A stretch of 64,000 nt of DNA from DAONJL01 sp035405645 [NCBI: bacterium] (GTDB lineage: Bacteria; JAGOBX01; DAONJL01). Shown here piece by piece: positions 28,814-39,500 of the stretch (positions are counted from its first letter, which is position 1; the number at the start of each line of letters is the position of its first letter). Below the pieces are notes generated by a model that saw nothing but the letters and a program-made list of their open reading frames with translations, was not told the DNA's origin and ran no database searches. A program made the translations under genes and the position numbers. Where the stretch lies: positions 75,841 through 139,840 of the forward strand of contig DAONJL010000003.1 of NCBI GenBank assembly GCA_035405645.1, written 5' to 3'.

Positions 28814-29722
28814 TTATCTTTTATGAAATTTATTATACATTTCAATTAGTTTTTCTTTTGAAATATGTGTATATATTTGTGTTGATGATAAACTTCTATG
28901 ACCAAGTAATTCCTGAACAATTCTTATATTTGCTCCATTATTTAATAAATGAGTTGCAAATGTATGTCTAAATGTATGTGGCGAAATTTTTTTTTGGATT
29001 GCTGCATTTTTAACTATTTTATTTATTAAGAATCGGACGCCTCTTGCAGTTAGTCGTTCGCCTAAATGATTTAAAAATAAAGCACCATCATCATCAACTT
29101 TCCCTATTTTATCTAAAAAGAGTTTTCTGTATTCTAAATATATTGGAAATAATTCTTTTACAATCTTACCAAAAAAAACATATCTTTCTCGATTTCCTTT
29201 TCCTAATATTTTTATTGAATTATTATCAAGTAGAATATCTTGAATATTTATTCGCAAGCATTCACTTATTCGCATTCCAGTTGAATACAATAATTCAAGT
29301 AAAAATTTATTTCGTATATTCAAATAAGAATCCTGTTCAATAGAATTTAATATTTGCTCTATCTCTTTAATAAACAAAAATTTTGGTAAATTTTTATCTC
29401 TTTTTGGATATGTTATTTTATCTGCTTCATTTATTTTTATTATTCCTTCTCTTAATAAAAATTTCATATATGATTTTATTGTTGATAATTTTCTGGAAAT
29501 TGTTGAACTTTTTTTATTTTGTGATTTTAATTCACCTAAATAATTTCTTATCATTTTGTAATTTATTTCATCAGTTTTTTTTATGTTATAATTTGCTTCT
29601 AAAAAATTCCAGAATTCTGTTAAATCAAGGTTATAATTAAGTATTGTATGTTCTGAAGCATTTTTTTCAATTTTTAAATATCTATTAAATTGTTCAAAAT
29701 AATAATATTCTTTGATATTCAT
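28814..29722 (-). CDS. xerD: Tyrosine recombinase XerC/XerD
   Basis: This 302-residue site-specific recombinase resolves chromosome dimers at dif with FtsK. It has a core-binding SAM-like domain (about 8-92) and a catalytic domain (about 108-300). The full catalytic set is visible: R151 (GMRISE), K175 (LGKGNRER), H249 and R252 (HTFRHTFATHLL), H275 (LLGHRS) and nucleophile Y284 (IYTH). Only one Xer gene is present here, so the C/D assignment is uncertain. It lies inside a housekeeping run, not in a mobile element. It overlaps its upstream neighbour by 4 bp. Confidence 0.88.
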   Translation of the reverse strand: MNIKEYYYFEQFNRYLKIEKNASEHTILNYNLDLTEFWNFLEANYNIKKTDEINYKMIRNYLGELKSQNKKSSTISRKLSTIKSYMKFLLREGIIKINEADKITYPKRDKNLPKFLFIKEIEQILNSIEQDSYLNIRNKFLLELLYSTGMRISECLRINIQDILLDNNSIKILGKGNRERYVFFGKIVKELFPIYLEYRKLFLDKIGKVDDDGALFLNHLGERLTARGVRFLINKIVKNAAIQKKISPHTFRHTFATHLLNNGANIRIVQELLGHRSLSSTQIYTHISKEKLIEMYNKFHKR

Positions 29723-30711
29723 AATAATTTTAAAGCTGCATTATAAACATCATTAACCGTAATTTGATACATACAATCATAAGTATTTAACGGGCAAATT
29801 CGTTTCATACATGGACTACAATTTAATTGTTTATATAAAATTATTTTTTTCCCCGTAAAAGGAAAAGTAGTATTTATATTAGTAGAACCAAAAATAGCAA
29901 GCACAGGAGTGCCCACAGCAGCAGCAATATGCATAGGTCCTGAATCATTAGCAATAAATAATTTACATCGTTGTATTAATGCAGCAAGAAAGTCTAAAGT
30001 AGTTTTTCCAACTAATAATATATCATTTTCATCAAAATATTTTTTTATCTGTTCTATTGTTTTTTGTTCACCACTTCCACCGAACCATACAATTTTATAA
30101 TTATGTTTTTTTAGTTTATTAGCAGTTTCAGCAAAATATTCAGGTATCCATCTTTTAGCAGGACCAAAATATGCACCTGGATGAATTCCAATATAATTAT
30201 TTTCTGGTAATATTTCTTTTGCTTTTTGTTTGATACTTTCAGATAATTCTAAAAATAATTCAATTTGATTTATTTTACAACCTAAATATTTTGCTATTTC
30301 TAAATAAATATATATTTGATGTTTATTTAATAATTCTTTTGTAAATTTTAATCTATCCGTTAAAAAAAAAGAACGAAATTGTGCAGCAAACCCAATTCGA
30401 CGATTAGCACCAGATAAAAAACAAAAAAAAGCAGAAGAAAATGATTTTGGTAATGCAATAGCAATATCAAAATTTTCTGCTCTTAATCTTTTTATTAATT
30501 GAAAATAATCTTTCTTATTTTCTGGATACTCTAAAATTTCATCTAATGCAGAATTATAATTGTATAAATCTTTTACCCATTTTTTTACTACTAATACAAT
30601 ATATGCGTTTTTAAATTTTTGGCGTAATGAATAAAGAAAAGGTAAAATCATAATAGCATCGCCAATCCAATTAACTCCACGAATTAAAATTTTTATTTTT
30701 TCTTTTTCCAT
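29719..30711 (-). CDS. waaF: Lipopolysaccharide heptosyltransferase II (GT9)
   Basis: The protein adds the second heptose to the LPS inner core on the cytoplasmic face. The 330-residue length is normal. RGVNWIGDAIMILPFLYSL (about 11-29) is the acceptor-side motif. GIHPGAYFGPAKRWIPEYFAE (about 175-195) and FIANDSGPMHIAAAVGTPVLAIFGST (about 248-273) are the donor-site signatures. A Cys-containing CSPCMKRICP segment near the end is common in this subfamily. The adjacent Kdo-kinase-like gene supports an LPS-core role. Confidence 0.88.
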   Translation of the reverse strand: MEKEKIKILIRGVNWIGDAIMILPFLYSLRQKFKNAYIVLVVKKWVKDLYNYNSALDEILEYPENKKDYFQLIKRLRAENFDIAIALPKSFSSAFFCFLSGANRRIGFAAQFRSFFLTDRLKFTKELLNKHQIYIYLEIAKYLGCKINQIELFLELSESIKQKAKEILPENNYIGIHPGAYFGPAKRWIPEYFAETANKLKKHNYKIVWFGGSGEQKTIEQIKKYFDENDILLVGKTTLDFLAALIQRCKLFIANDSGPMHIAAAVGTPVLAIFGSTNINTTFPFTGKKIILYKQLNCSPCMKRICPLNTYDCMYQITVNDVYNAALKLL

Positions 30712-30714
30712 ATT

Positions 30715-31437
30715 TTACATTAGTTTGATTAAAATTTTTTTTATTATTTTATTTAAGTCAAAATTATAGTTCAATAATATTTTATTTAATATTTCCTCAT
30801 CACTTATAAGATTATTTTTTTTTAGAGAACCATAAAAACGAAAAATATTTAATAAAAAAAAGAATCTATGAAAATTAAAAATTTTTTTGCTTTTATTAAA
30901 ATCAATTATTAAAATTTCATCATTTTTTAAAAGAATATTTTTAACCTGCAAATCATTATGGAAAATATTGTATTTAAAAATTAGTTCATAGAATTTATTA
31001 GTTATTTTTTCAAAAAATTCAAAATCAATTTTTTGATTTTGTTCTTTTAAATATGTATATAAATTTTTAGCATTTGCTTCTATTGTTAAATAATAGGAAT
31101 TATAAAAATATTTTTTTTTAATAATAAAAACACCAATAGGTTTAATGGTAGCAAAATTATTATAAAATAAATAATTATGTAATATAAATTCATTTATAAA
31201 TCGACTATATAAAAAAAATTTATTATTTAAAAAAGAAAAAAGACCACCATGAAAATTTTGTCTAACCATTATTTTTTTGTTTTCAAAAATAAAATAAAAA
31301 ATTTTTTGACGACCTGAATATTCACTTTCCTGTAATTTATTAAAAAAATTTTTTTCACTTATTAAATTTAGAATATTTTTAAATTTACTATTTAAAAAAA
31401 TAATAAAATGTTTTTGATAAATTTTAATAATTTTCAT
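30715..31437 (-). CDS. Lipopolysaccharide kinase (Kdo kinase / WaaP family)
   Basis: This 240-residue kinase-fold protein should phosphorylate Kdo or core heptose of LPS. The visible motifs are SGRQKIFYF, VRQNFHGGLFS, RFINEF (helix C-like), the catalytic HNDLQVKNILL (about 158-168) and metal-binding IIDFNKSKK. These match KdkA-type enzymes in order and spacing. It sits 3 bp after the heptosyltransferase II gene in sequence coordinates and overlaps the malic enzyme gene by 14 bp. It is very rich in Phe, Lys and Asn. Confidence 0.82.
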   Translation of the reverse strand: MKIIKIYQKHFIIFLNSKFKNILNLISEKNFFNKLQESEYSGRQKIFYFIFENKKIMVRQNFHGGLFSFLNNKFFLYSRFINEFILHNYLFYNNFATIKPIGVFIIKKKYFYNSYYLTIEANAKNLYTYLKEQNQKIDFEFFEKITNKFYELIFKYNIFHNDLQVKNILLKNDEILIIDFNKSKKIFNFHRFFFLLNIFRFYGSLKKNNLISDEEILNKILLNYNFDLNKIIKKILIKLM

Positions 31438-32584
31438 TTTCCTTTAATACAGAAATTTTTTTAATTATGGTAGGAATAATCCGCTCATCAAATACATCAG
31501 GTATAATAAATTTTTCATTTAATTCATTATCTGAAATAATAGAAGCAATTGCTTCTGCTGTTGTTAATTTTATTTTTTCAGTAATTTTTTTTATGTTATT
31601 TACAAATGCTGCTTTGAAAATACCCGGAAAACACAAAACATTATTTATTTGATTTGGATAATCACTTCTACCAGTGGCAACTATTTTAGCATATTTTTTT
31701 GATATTTCATAAGGTATCTCAGGAATAGGATTTGCCAGAGAAAATATTATTGAATTTTTATTCATTTTTTTTATTGCTTCTTCTGAAACTAAATTAGGAC
31801 CTGAAACACCAATAAAAACATCTGCACCATTTAATGCTGTGTTAATATCACCTTTTAAATTTTCAGGATTTGTATTATTAGCAATCCATTCTTTGCTATG
31901 GTTCATATTTTCTTTTCTACCTTTATAAATTATACCATTTTTATCACAGCAAATAATTTCATTTATGCCTTTACTTATTAAAATTTTAATAATTGCAACA
32001 CCAGCAGCCCCAGCACCAAGAATAGCAACTCTAATATTATTAAAATTTTTATTTACTAATTTTAATGAGTTAATTAAACCAGCGAGCACAACTACAGCAG
32101 TTCCATGCTGGTCATCGTGAAAAACAGGAATATCAAGTTCATTAATAAGTTGAGATTCAATTTCAAAACAGCGTGGTGCTGAAATATCTTCAAGATTTAT
32201 TCCGCCAAAACCAACACTAATTTTTTTTACAATATTTATTATTTCTTTTACATCAGTTGTATCTAAACAAATAGGATAAGCATCAATATTAGCAAATCTT
32301 TTAAATAACATAGCCTTGCCTTCCATTACAGGTAAAGCAGCAGCAGGTCCAATATTACCGAGTCCTAAAACAGCAGTTCCATCTGTCACAACAGCAACTG
32401 AGTTTTTTTTAATTGTATAATTATAAATTTCATCTTTATTTTGTGCTATTATTTCACATACTTTTGCAACACCAGGCGTATATGCAATTGATAATTCTTT
32501 TCTGCTTTTTAAGTCTATCCTGTTTTTTATCTCTATTTTTCCATATTTGTGATAATTCAAAATTTCTTGTAAATTATTATTCAT
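31424..32584 (-). CDS. Malic enzyme (malate dehydrogenase, decarboxylating)
   Basis: The enzyme converts malate to pyruvate and CO2 with reduction of NAD(P). This is the short bacterial form, 386 residues. SIAYTPGVA, the catalytic [13 protein letters not shown] region, [38 protein letters not shown] and the Rossmann GAGAAGVAI motif are all intact. NAD versus NADP preference cannot be fixed by eye. Its presence beside LPS genes looks like operon mixing rather than functional linkage. Confidence 0.93.
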   Translation of the reverse strand: MNNNLQEILNYHKYGKIEIKNRIDLKSRKELSIAYTPGVAKVCEIIAQNKDEIYNYTIKKNSVAVVTDGTAVLGLGNIGPAAALPVMEGKAMLFKRFANIDAYPICLDTTDVKEIINIVKKISVGFGGINLEDISAPRCFEIESQLINELDIPVFHDDQHGTAVVVLAGLINSLKLVNKNFNNIRVAILGAGAAGVAIIKILISKGINEIICCDKNGIIYKGRKENMNHSKEWIANNTNPENLKGDINTALNGADVFIGVSGPNLVSEEAIKKMNKNSIIFSLANPIPEIPYEISKKYAKIVATGRSDYPNQINNVLCFPGIFKAAFVNNIKKITEKIKLTTAEAIASIISDNELNEKFIIPDVFDERIIPTIIKKISVLKENENY

Positions 32585-32604
32585 TTTTTTCTTCCTTTCT
32601 TAAG

Positions 32605-34329
32605 TTATATAATTTTTTCTTCTAATTCTTTTATTATTTTTTCAATTAAATCTTCATTTATTTGATAATCATTTTTAAATAATAAAAATTTATAATTCCA
32701 ATGATTTATATCATTTTTATTCATTATTGAATTATTTATTATTTCATAAATTTTTTCTAAATAAATTTCTTTATGTTCTTTAATGTTATTTATTCTTTTA
32801 TAAAATGTTTCAATTTTTTTCTTTTCACTATTTAAATTAATTTTTATTAAATTCACAATTTCATTATAATTATAATGAAAATTTTTGTCATCACAAATTT
32901 TTTTGATTTTTTGAAATTTATCAAAATTTAATGAATTAAATTTTTTTATTATTTTTTCAAATTTTTCAAAAGGAGCATTTTTAAGCAATAGCCCTTCATC
33001 AGAACAATTTATACAATTAAGATTATTTATTTTTATTTGTTCATCAAAAATATTATACCAGCAAATTAAATCATCAGAAGTATAAATTATTTTATTATTT
33101 TGAATTATTTGTTTTTGAAGATATGAATTATTAAATAAAAAATTTTCAATTGTATTAAATTTGTTTAAAGAATTAAGAATAAATTCTAATTTTTCATTTG
33201 CTGTAGTTTTATTATAAGAAAAAATATTTTTAGAACCAAAATCACAGCCAATAAAAATAAGAGGAGAGCATCCGAGTTGAACAGCAAAATCAAGTGAACA
33301 AATTGACACGCTGCCAGATACAGCAATTTTTCCAGTTTTGTTTGTTATTTCATCAATATAATTAAGTAAAGGATGACCATAATTAAAAACAAAAATATTT
33401 TCATTAAATAAATTAAATACTTCATTCATTATCAAAGGCATAGCAACTAAAAAAGAAGAATTATAATTTAAGCCACAAAGAAATTTTAGAATGATATTTT
33501 GTGCATCTATAGCGAGAATAAAATCAGGAATAATATTATTATTAATTAAAGCACGAACAGAAGAATCCATAGCAATAATGATAAATTTATTTTGATTTTC
33601 TTTTAATAAAGAAATATTTTTATCAAGCGAAGGACCAGCCCCAATAATTAGTGCTGGTAAATTAAGAAATAAATTTTGTAATTTTGAAATATCATTTGTT
33701 TTTAAATATAATTGTAGATTTTTGAAAATATTTTTTTCCCATACTTCTTTAAATAGTGATAAAGTATTATAGTTTTTTAATGATGTCTGTGTAATAATAT
33801 TAAAATTATTCCGAATTTTATCATAATATTCATTATGAAATTTTGTTTGTTCATTGTTTTCTATTAATGTTAGATTTGTATATAATAATATTCCAAAATG
33901 TCTTTCAATTATTTTATTTATTTCTTCTACATTTTGATTAATAATAAAACAAATATTTTTTTTATTAAAAAAATCAGCGTAATCAAATTCAGAAATAAAG
34001 TAATTAAAATAATTTAAATCATAATCAATAACAACAAAATGTTTATAAGGATATTTATTTAATAAAATTTTTAAATAAAAACCCGTACCTATACCAAAAA
34101 TAATTATTAGATGAGATTTAGAAAAATCAGAATTATTTAATTGATATAATTCTGCTGGTAAATTATTATGAATGAAAGAATTAGTATTTTCATTAAATAC
34201 ATTTATTAAATGTTCTGATATTTTAATTTTTTTAAAATTAGTTGATTTAAAATTATTTAAAATTTTTTTAAATAAATAATTATGATTAGCAGAAATAGCG
34301 TGTAAATTTTTTTCAAGTATTGTTGTCAT
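32605..34329 (-). CDS. Maf-like (DUF115) motility-associated glycosyltransferase family protein
   Basis: This 574-residue protein has an N-terminal block with LIIIFGIGTGFYLKILL and a DUF115/MptE-like domain with LPALIIGAGPSLDKNI (about 225-240). That is followed by IIAMDSSVRALINNNIIPDFILAIDAQN and SGSVSICSLDFAVQLGCSPLIFIGCDFG. This is the architecture of Maf proteins, which transfer nonulosonic acids such as pseudaminic or legionaminic acid to flagellins. No flagellin or sugar-synthesis genes lie in the window, so another acceptor is possible. The start overlaps the transporter stop by 4 bp. Confidence 0.82.
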   Translation of the reverse strand: MTTILEKNLHAISANHNYLFKKILNNFKSTNFKKIKISEHLINVFNENTNSFIHNNLPAELYQLNNSDFSKSHLIIIFGIGTGFYLKILLNKYPYKHFVVIDYDLNYFNYFISEFDYADFFNKKNICFIINQNVEEINKIIERHFGILLYTNLTLIENNEQTKFHNEYYDKIRNNFNIITQTSLKNYNTLSLFKEVWEKNIFKNLQLYLKTNDISKLQNLFLNLPALIIGAGPSLDKNISLLKENQNKFIIIAMDSSVRALINNNIIPDFILAIDAQNIILKFLCGLNYNSSFLVAMPLIMNEVFNLFNENIFVFNYGHPLLNYIDEITNKTGKIAVSGSVSICSLDFAVQLGCSPLIFIGCDFGSKNIFSYNKTTANEKLEFILNSLNKFNTIENFLFNNSYLQKQIIQNNKIIYTSDDLICWYNIFDEQIKINNLNCINCSDEGLLLKNAPFEKFEKIIKKFNSLNFDKFQKIKKICDDKNFHYNYNEIVNLIKINLNSEKKKIETFYKRINNIKEHKEIYLEKIYEIINNSIMNKNDINHWNYKFLLFKNDYQINEDLIEKIIKELEEKII

Positions 34330-35984
34330 TGATTATTTTTATTTTTAATTGCTTTTAAAAAACAGATGATAAAACTACTTGTTAAAACAGAAAAACCAAA
34401 AGCAGCCATTAAAGAAACTGATGTATCAAATTTAATTTTAAATATAGAAAAGAAAATAAGACCAATAATAATGAAAATAAAAGGATACCAGAATTTAGCC
34501 AGAATAAAAGATAAAGAAATAAGTAAAAAAACTAAGCCCCAACCAATAATATTAATTAGTTGACTTGGATAACCTTCATAAGGTTTTTTAAATTCTTCAA
34601 TTGCTGTCAAAAGAATTAAAATGAATAATACAGAAGGAATAACAATTCTAATTAAATCATCCCACCAGCGTGCTAATTTGATTTCAGAGTTTTCAGAAAT
34701 TTCCTGACGAAATTTAACAATATCATAAAAATAACCAATAAGCAAACAATTTAAAAGACCAATAATAACGAGACCAAAATTAGTCATCCAGTGGTCAACA
34801 ATATCAAGCCAGATAAGACCAGCTTGAGTAGTAAATAATAAACCACAAATAAAACAAAGAAAGCAGAAAAACATTGTAACAAACTTACGATTAAATATTT
34901 TAAATTCATCTAAGAAACTTGTAATAACACCTTCAACAAGTGAAAATAGCGAATCAATACCGAGTGATAAAAGAGTAAGAAAAAAGATAATACCAAAAAT
35001 AGATTGAATAAAATTGCCACCCGGTAAAGTAGCAATAGCAGCAGGATAAGTAATAAAAGCTAAACCCGGACCACTTATTGGTAAATTTTCAATAGGAATA
35101 TTTTTTTGAAAAGAGAAAAAACCAATAGTGCTGAAAACAACAAAGCCAGCAAAAAAAGCAGTAAACGCATCAACAATTGAAGTTAGAAAAGCATTGTTAA
35201 CGATTTCAGATTTTTTTGCTTGATAAGAAGCATAAGAAATCATAATTCCACATCCAAGCGATAAAGAGAAAAATATTTGACTATAAGCATCGAGCCATAC
35301 TCTTGGATTAAGTAATTTAGACCAATCAGGCGTTAAATAATATTTTATTCCTAAACCAGCACCATTTAATGTTGCTGATCTAATGAAAAGAAGAATTAAT
35401 AAAATTATAGGTAAAGGAACAGTAATCATTACAACTTTGCCAACTCTAACAACGCCTTTATAAATAATAAAATAAACAGAGAGCCAGGTAATAGCAAGAC
35501 CAATAACAATTTTAAAATTTATACTGCCGAGTGTGAAAGGATTGTTATCAGATGGAACTAAAAGATTTAAAAATTTTTCAAAAAAGAATTGTTTTTCAAT
35601 TCCTTTCCAGGCGATAGAAAAAGAAAAATAAGTGTAGACCCAGCACCATGCCATAACAATTGCATAATAGATAGAAATAATAAGCGCAATTAAAATAGCC
35701 CACCACCCAACAAATTTAAAATTTTTTCTGATTTTTTCTATAGATTGTGGGGGTCCTTCTTGAAATAATTGACCAATACCGTATTCCAAAATCATTAAAG
35801 GAATACCAGCAGTAAAAAGAGCAAGAAAATAAGGAATTAAAAAAGCGCCACCACCATTTTTATATGCAATAAAAGGGAAACGCCATAAATTTCCAAGCCC
35901 AACAGCTGAACCAATCGCAGCCATAATAAAAGCAAATCTTGTTGACCATCTTTCTCTGTTTTCTGATAATAAATTATTTTCCAT
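34326..35984 (-). CDS. Sodium-dependent transporter, neurotransmitter:sodium symporter (SNF) family
   Basis: This 552-residue, roughly 12-segment inner-membrane symporter imports an amino acid or related amine with sodium. TM1 carries FIMAAIGSAVGLGNLWRFPF, the sodium and substrate site signature, followed by GGGAFLIPYFLALFTAGIPLMILEYGIGQ. Unwound TM6 and TM8 regions (SLGCGIMISYASY, SLGIDSLFSLVEGVITSF) are recognisable. The gene is the first in the minus-strand run, with a good AGAGGTG ribosome binding site. The substrate is unknown. Confidence 0.92.
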   Translation of the reverse strand: MENNLLSENRERWSTRFAFIMAAIGSAVGLGNLWRFPFIAYKNGGGAFLIPYFLALFTAGIPLMILEYGIGQLFQEGPPQSIEKIRKNFKFVGWWAILIALIISIYYAIVMAWCWVYTYFSFSIAWKGIEKQFFFEKFLNLLVPSDNNPFTLGSINFKIVIGLAITWLSVYFIIYKGVVRVGKVVMITVPLPIILLILLFIRSATLNGAGLGIKYYLTPDWSKLLNPRVWLDAYSQIFFSLSLGCGIMISYASYQAKKSEIVNNAFLTSIVDAFTAFFAGFVVFSTIGFFSFQKNIPIENLPISGPGLAFITYPAAIATLPGGNFIQSIFGIIFFLTLLSLGIDSLFSLVEGVITSFLDEFKIFNRKFVTMFFCFLCFICGLLFTTQAGLIWLDIVDHWMTNFGLVIIGLLNCLLIGYFYDIVKFRQEISENSEIKLARWWDDLIRIVIPSVLFILILLTAIEEFKKPYEGYPSQLINIIGWGLVFLLISLSFILAKFWYPFIFIIIGLIFFSIFKIKFDTSVSLMAAFGFSVLTSSFIICFLKAIKNKNNQ

Positions 35985-36078
35985 AATTTCACCTCTTAAT
36001 TAAGTTTTAATTTGGTGAAAATAATAAATTATTTAATAAAATAATTTTTTAATTACAAACAAAAAATAATTTTTAAAA

Positions 36079-36107
36079 AGAATAAAAAAACAAAAATTTA
36101 AAGTCAA
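36079..36107 (-). promoter_or_regulatory. Possible promoter of the 14-gene minus-strand run
   Basis: On the minus strand TTGACT (36107-36102) and TATTCT (36084-36079) are 17 bp apart, about 95 bp ahead of the transporter start. It is divergent from the tRNA-Pro promoter. Confidence 0.4.
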
Positions 36108-36152
36108 GAAAAAATAAATAAATGAAAAATTTTCAAAAAATTAAAAAAGTTA

Positions 36153-36181
36153 TTGACAGAAAAATTTATTTAATATATAAT
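36153..36181 (+). promoter_or_regulatory. Consensus promoter of tRNA-Pro
   Basis: Perfect TTGACA (36153-36158) and perfect TATAAT (36176-36181) are separated by 17 bp. The tRNA begins 28 bp downstream. Confidence 0.85.
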
Positions 36182-36208
36182 TAAAAAATTAAAATCATTA
36201 AATATAAA

Positions 36209-36286
36209 CGGGCGGTGGCTCAGTCCGGCTAGAGCACTCGGCTTGGGACCGAGGGGTCGTAGGTTCAAATCCTATCCGCCCGACCA
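36209..36286 (+). tRNA. tRNA-Pro (UGG anticodon)
   Basis: A full cloverleaf is visible: acceptor CGGGCGG/CCGCCCG, anticodon stem CTCGG/CCGAG with loop CTTGGGA (anticodon TGG) and a GGTTCAAAT T-loop. The CCA end is encoded at 36284-36286. Confidence 0.95.
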
Positions 36287-36435
36287 ATTAAATGAAAATT
36301 AAGAAAAATCAACTTTTCTAAAAATTTAAAAGCAGTATATTATTAAATAAAATTAAAAAATAAGCACTAACCTCATTTTCTATTTTTGCTGTTCCATCAT
36401 CTGCTTGTTCTTTTCCAAAAAATATTTTTATAAAC

Positions 36436-36465
36436 TTGACAAATATTAAAAGAAGATTTTAAAAT
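36436..36465 (+). promoter_or_regulatory. Possible promoter of smc
   Basis: TTGACA (36436-36441) and TAAAAT (36460-36465) are 18 bp apart, about 52 bp before the TTG start of smc. Confidence 0.4.
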
Positions 36466-36516
36466 AAAAAAAAATTTTATACTTATAATGTAGTATTTAA
36501 GTGGAGGGCGGAAGTA

Positions 36517-39500
36517 TTGAATTTAAAAAAGATTGATATAATTGGTTTTAAGTCATTTGCTGATAAAATTGTATTAAATTTTGATGAGGGAATAACAACA
36601 ATAATAGGACCAAATGGTAGTGGAAAAAGTAATATAGTTGATGCAATGAAATGGGTGTTAGGCGAGCAAAGTGCTAAATCATTGCGTGGCACTGAAATGG
36701 AAGATGTATTATTTAAAGGGAATGAAAATCGTAGAGCATCCAATTTTGCTTCTGTGACAGTTACATTAAGAAATGAAAATAGAATATTACCAATTGATTT
36801 TAATGAAGTATCAATAACGAGAAAATTATTTCGCGATGGAACAAGTGAATATTTGATAAATAATAATCCAGCGAGATTAAAAGATATAGTTGATTTAATA
36901 GCAGATTCAGGAATAAATAAGAGTGGTTATTCAATTTTATCACAGGGTGAAATAGATATAGTTTTGAAGAATAATCCAGTAGAACGACGAGTGATTTTCG
37001 AAGAAGCTTCAGGCATAATGCGATTTAAAAACAGAAAAAAAATAGCATTAAATAAATTAAAATCAGTTGATGAAGATTTAGTTCGTCTAAAAGATATATT
37101 ATTAGAAAAAGAGCGGTATTTAAATTCATTACAAAAGCAAGTAGCAAAAGCAAGGCGATATAAAGAATTAAAAGAAGAATTATTAAAAAAAGTAGAAGTT
37201 AATTATAAATATGAATTAAAGAAATTAATAAAAGAATTAAAAGAAAAAGAAGAAGTATTAAAAAAATTAGAAGAAAAGCGTGGAGAAATAGAGAGGTCAA
37301 TAACAATAAATGAAGCAAACATAGAAATCCAAAAAGATTATTTATCACAAATAAGAGATGAATTATTCATCCAGAAAAGTAGTTTAGAAAAAATAAATAA
37401 AAAATTACAGGATTATGAAATTGAATTAAATAATTATAAAAATAAAAAAGAAAATAATATAATTCAAATAACTCGTTTAAAAAGAAGAAATCAGGAAAAT
37501 GATGAAAAGGAGATTGAATTAAAAAATATAATAAATAAAAATAAAGAAGAAGAAGAGAAAATACGAGCAGCAAAAAATGAAGCAGAACAGAAATTAAACG
37601 AAATAAGAGCAAAATTTGAAAAAGAAAATAAAGAATATGAAAAGAGTAGAGAAGAATATAATAAATTACAACGCGAATTGCAGGAATTAAAAAGTTTGGA
37701 AATAAAAAGTAATGAGGAGTTAATTTATTTAAAAAAAGAGATTGAGAGTTATACATTACAAAAAAGCGAATTAAAAAATAATTTATTTGATAAAGAGAAA
37801 TATATAAATGAAATAAAGAATAAATTTGAAGTTGTACAACAGGAAAGAAAAAAAATAGATGAGTATATAAATAATTTAAAAGTAACAATAGAAAAAGGTA
37901 ATAAAGAAATACTTGATTTAAAAAAAGAAGAAGAAATAATAAATAATGAAATAAATAAAATACAGAAAGAAATCAGTCAGATAACAGGACAACTAAATTT
38001 AATAAATGAATTAAATCAAACATTTGAAGGATATTTAAAAGGAGTAAAATATTTTTTAAAAGATAAAAAAAATGAGAAATTAAAATTATTAACAGATTAT
38101 ATAGAAGTAAAAGCAGAATACGAAGCAATAATAGAAAATTATTTAAGTGAAAAATTACAGATTTTATTAGTAGAAGAAAAAGAAAAGATAAATAGTTATT
38201 TAGAAGAAATAAAAAATAATAAGTTAACAAATGTTTATTTTTATTTAAACAATGCAAGTCAAATAAAGGTAAAAGAATTTAATAATGAAATACTAAAAGA
38301 AGAAGGAATAATTTGTTTTGCAAGAGAAATAATTAAATGTCCAGAAAATTTGAATGGATTAATAAATTATTTATTTGAAAAAGTAGTAATAATAGATAGA
38401 ATTGAAAATGTATTAAAAATAGCAGATAAATATGATGATATAATATTTCTTACCTTAAATGGCGAAGTGTATAATAATGGAATATTAATAGTAAATAAAA
38501 AAGCAGAAAGTTCTGGATTAATAAAAAGAAAAAGAGAAAAAAAAGAATTAATTGAAAATATTGAAAAATTACAAAATCAATTAAAGAGTAAAGCAGCGAA
38601 ACTTGAAAATATTAAAAAAGAAATAACGAATAAAGAATATAATAATAAAAAATTAAGTGAGATATATCAGGAAAAGATAATAAATTTGCGTGATTTAATA
38701 AATGATGAAAAAACATTAAATAATGAGATAAAGAAATCATCAGAAGATATAGAAAAATTTGAAAATAGATTGAATTGGTTTGACTTAAAAGAAAAAGAGA
38801 TAATAAAAAAAATAGATGAAAAAGAGACAATATTGGAACAGGTAAAAATAAATAAAAATAATAAATTTGACCAATTTACAGAGAAAGAGGAATTAATAAA
38901 AATAAATGAAAAAAAATTGAATGAAATAAAGAATGAAGTATATACATTATCATTGAATTACAATAATTATAAAGAGCAGGCAAATTCAATAATAGAGAAA
39001 AATAAGATATTAGAAGAACAACTAAAAAAAATCATAGAAGAAAAAGAACGAAATCAAAATGAAATAAAGAATTTAGAAAATGATATAGTAAATATAGAAA
39101 GTAAAATAAAATGGATAAATGAATTAACAATAAAATCAGTAGAAGAACAGAAAAATTTACAAATATTAATAAACAAAATAAATATAAACGAAAAAAAGGC
39201 ATTAGAGAAATTAGATAATTATTATAGAGAAAAAGAAAATTTGAATGCAGGCTTAAAAATAATAAATGAAAAATATCATATAGAAGAATTGAATATAAAA
39301 GAAACAGGAAATAATATAAATTCATTAAAAATAATAGCAAAAGAAAAATATACATTAAGCATTGAACCAATAAACGAAGAAGAATTATATAAACAGGAAG
39401 AAGAAATAGAAGATGAAAAAATTGGAGAAATAAAAGAAGAAATAAAAAAAATAGAGGAGCGCTTAAATAATATTGGTTCAGTAAATATAGAAGCAATAAA

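Noticed and set aside
28814-29722. Xer-family recombinase as evidence of a mobile element
   Set aside because: It lies within a packed housekeeping run, keeps XerC/D length and motifs, and no attachment sites or cargo are next to it.
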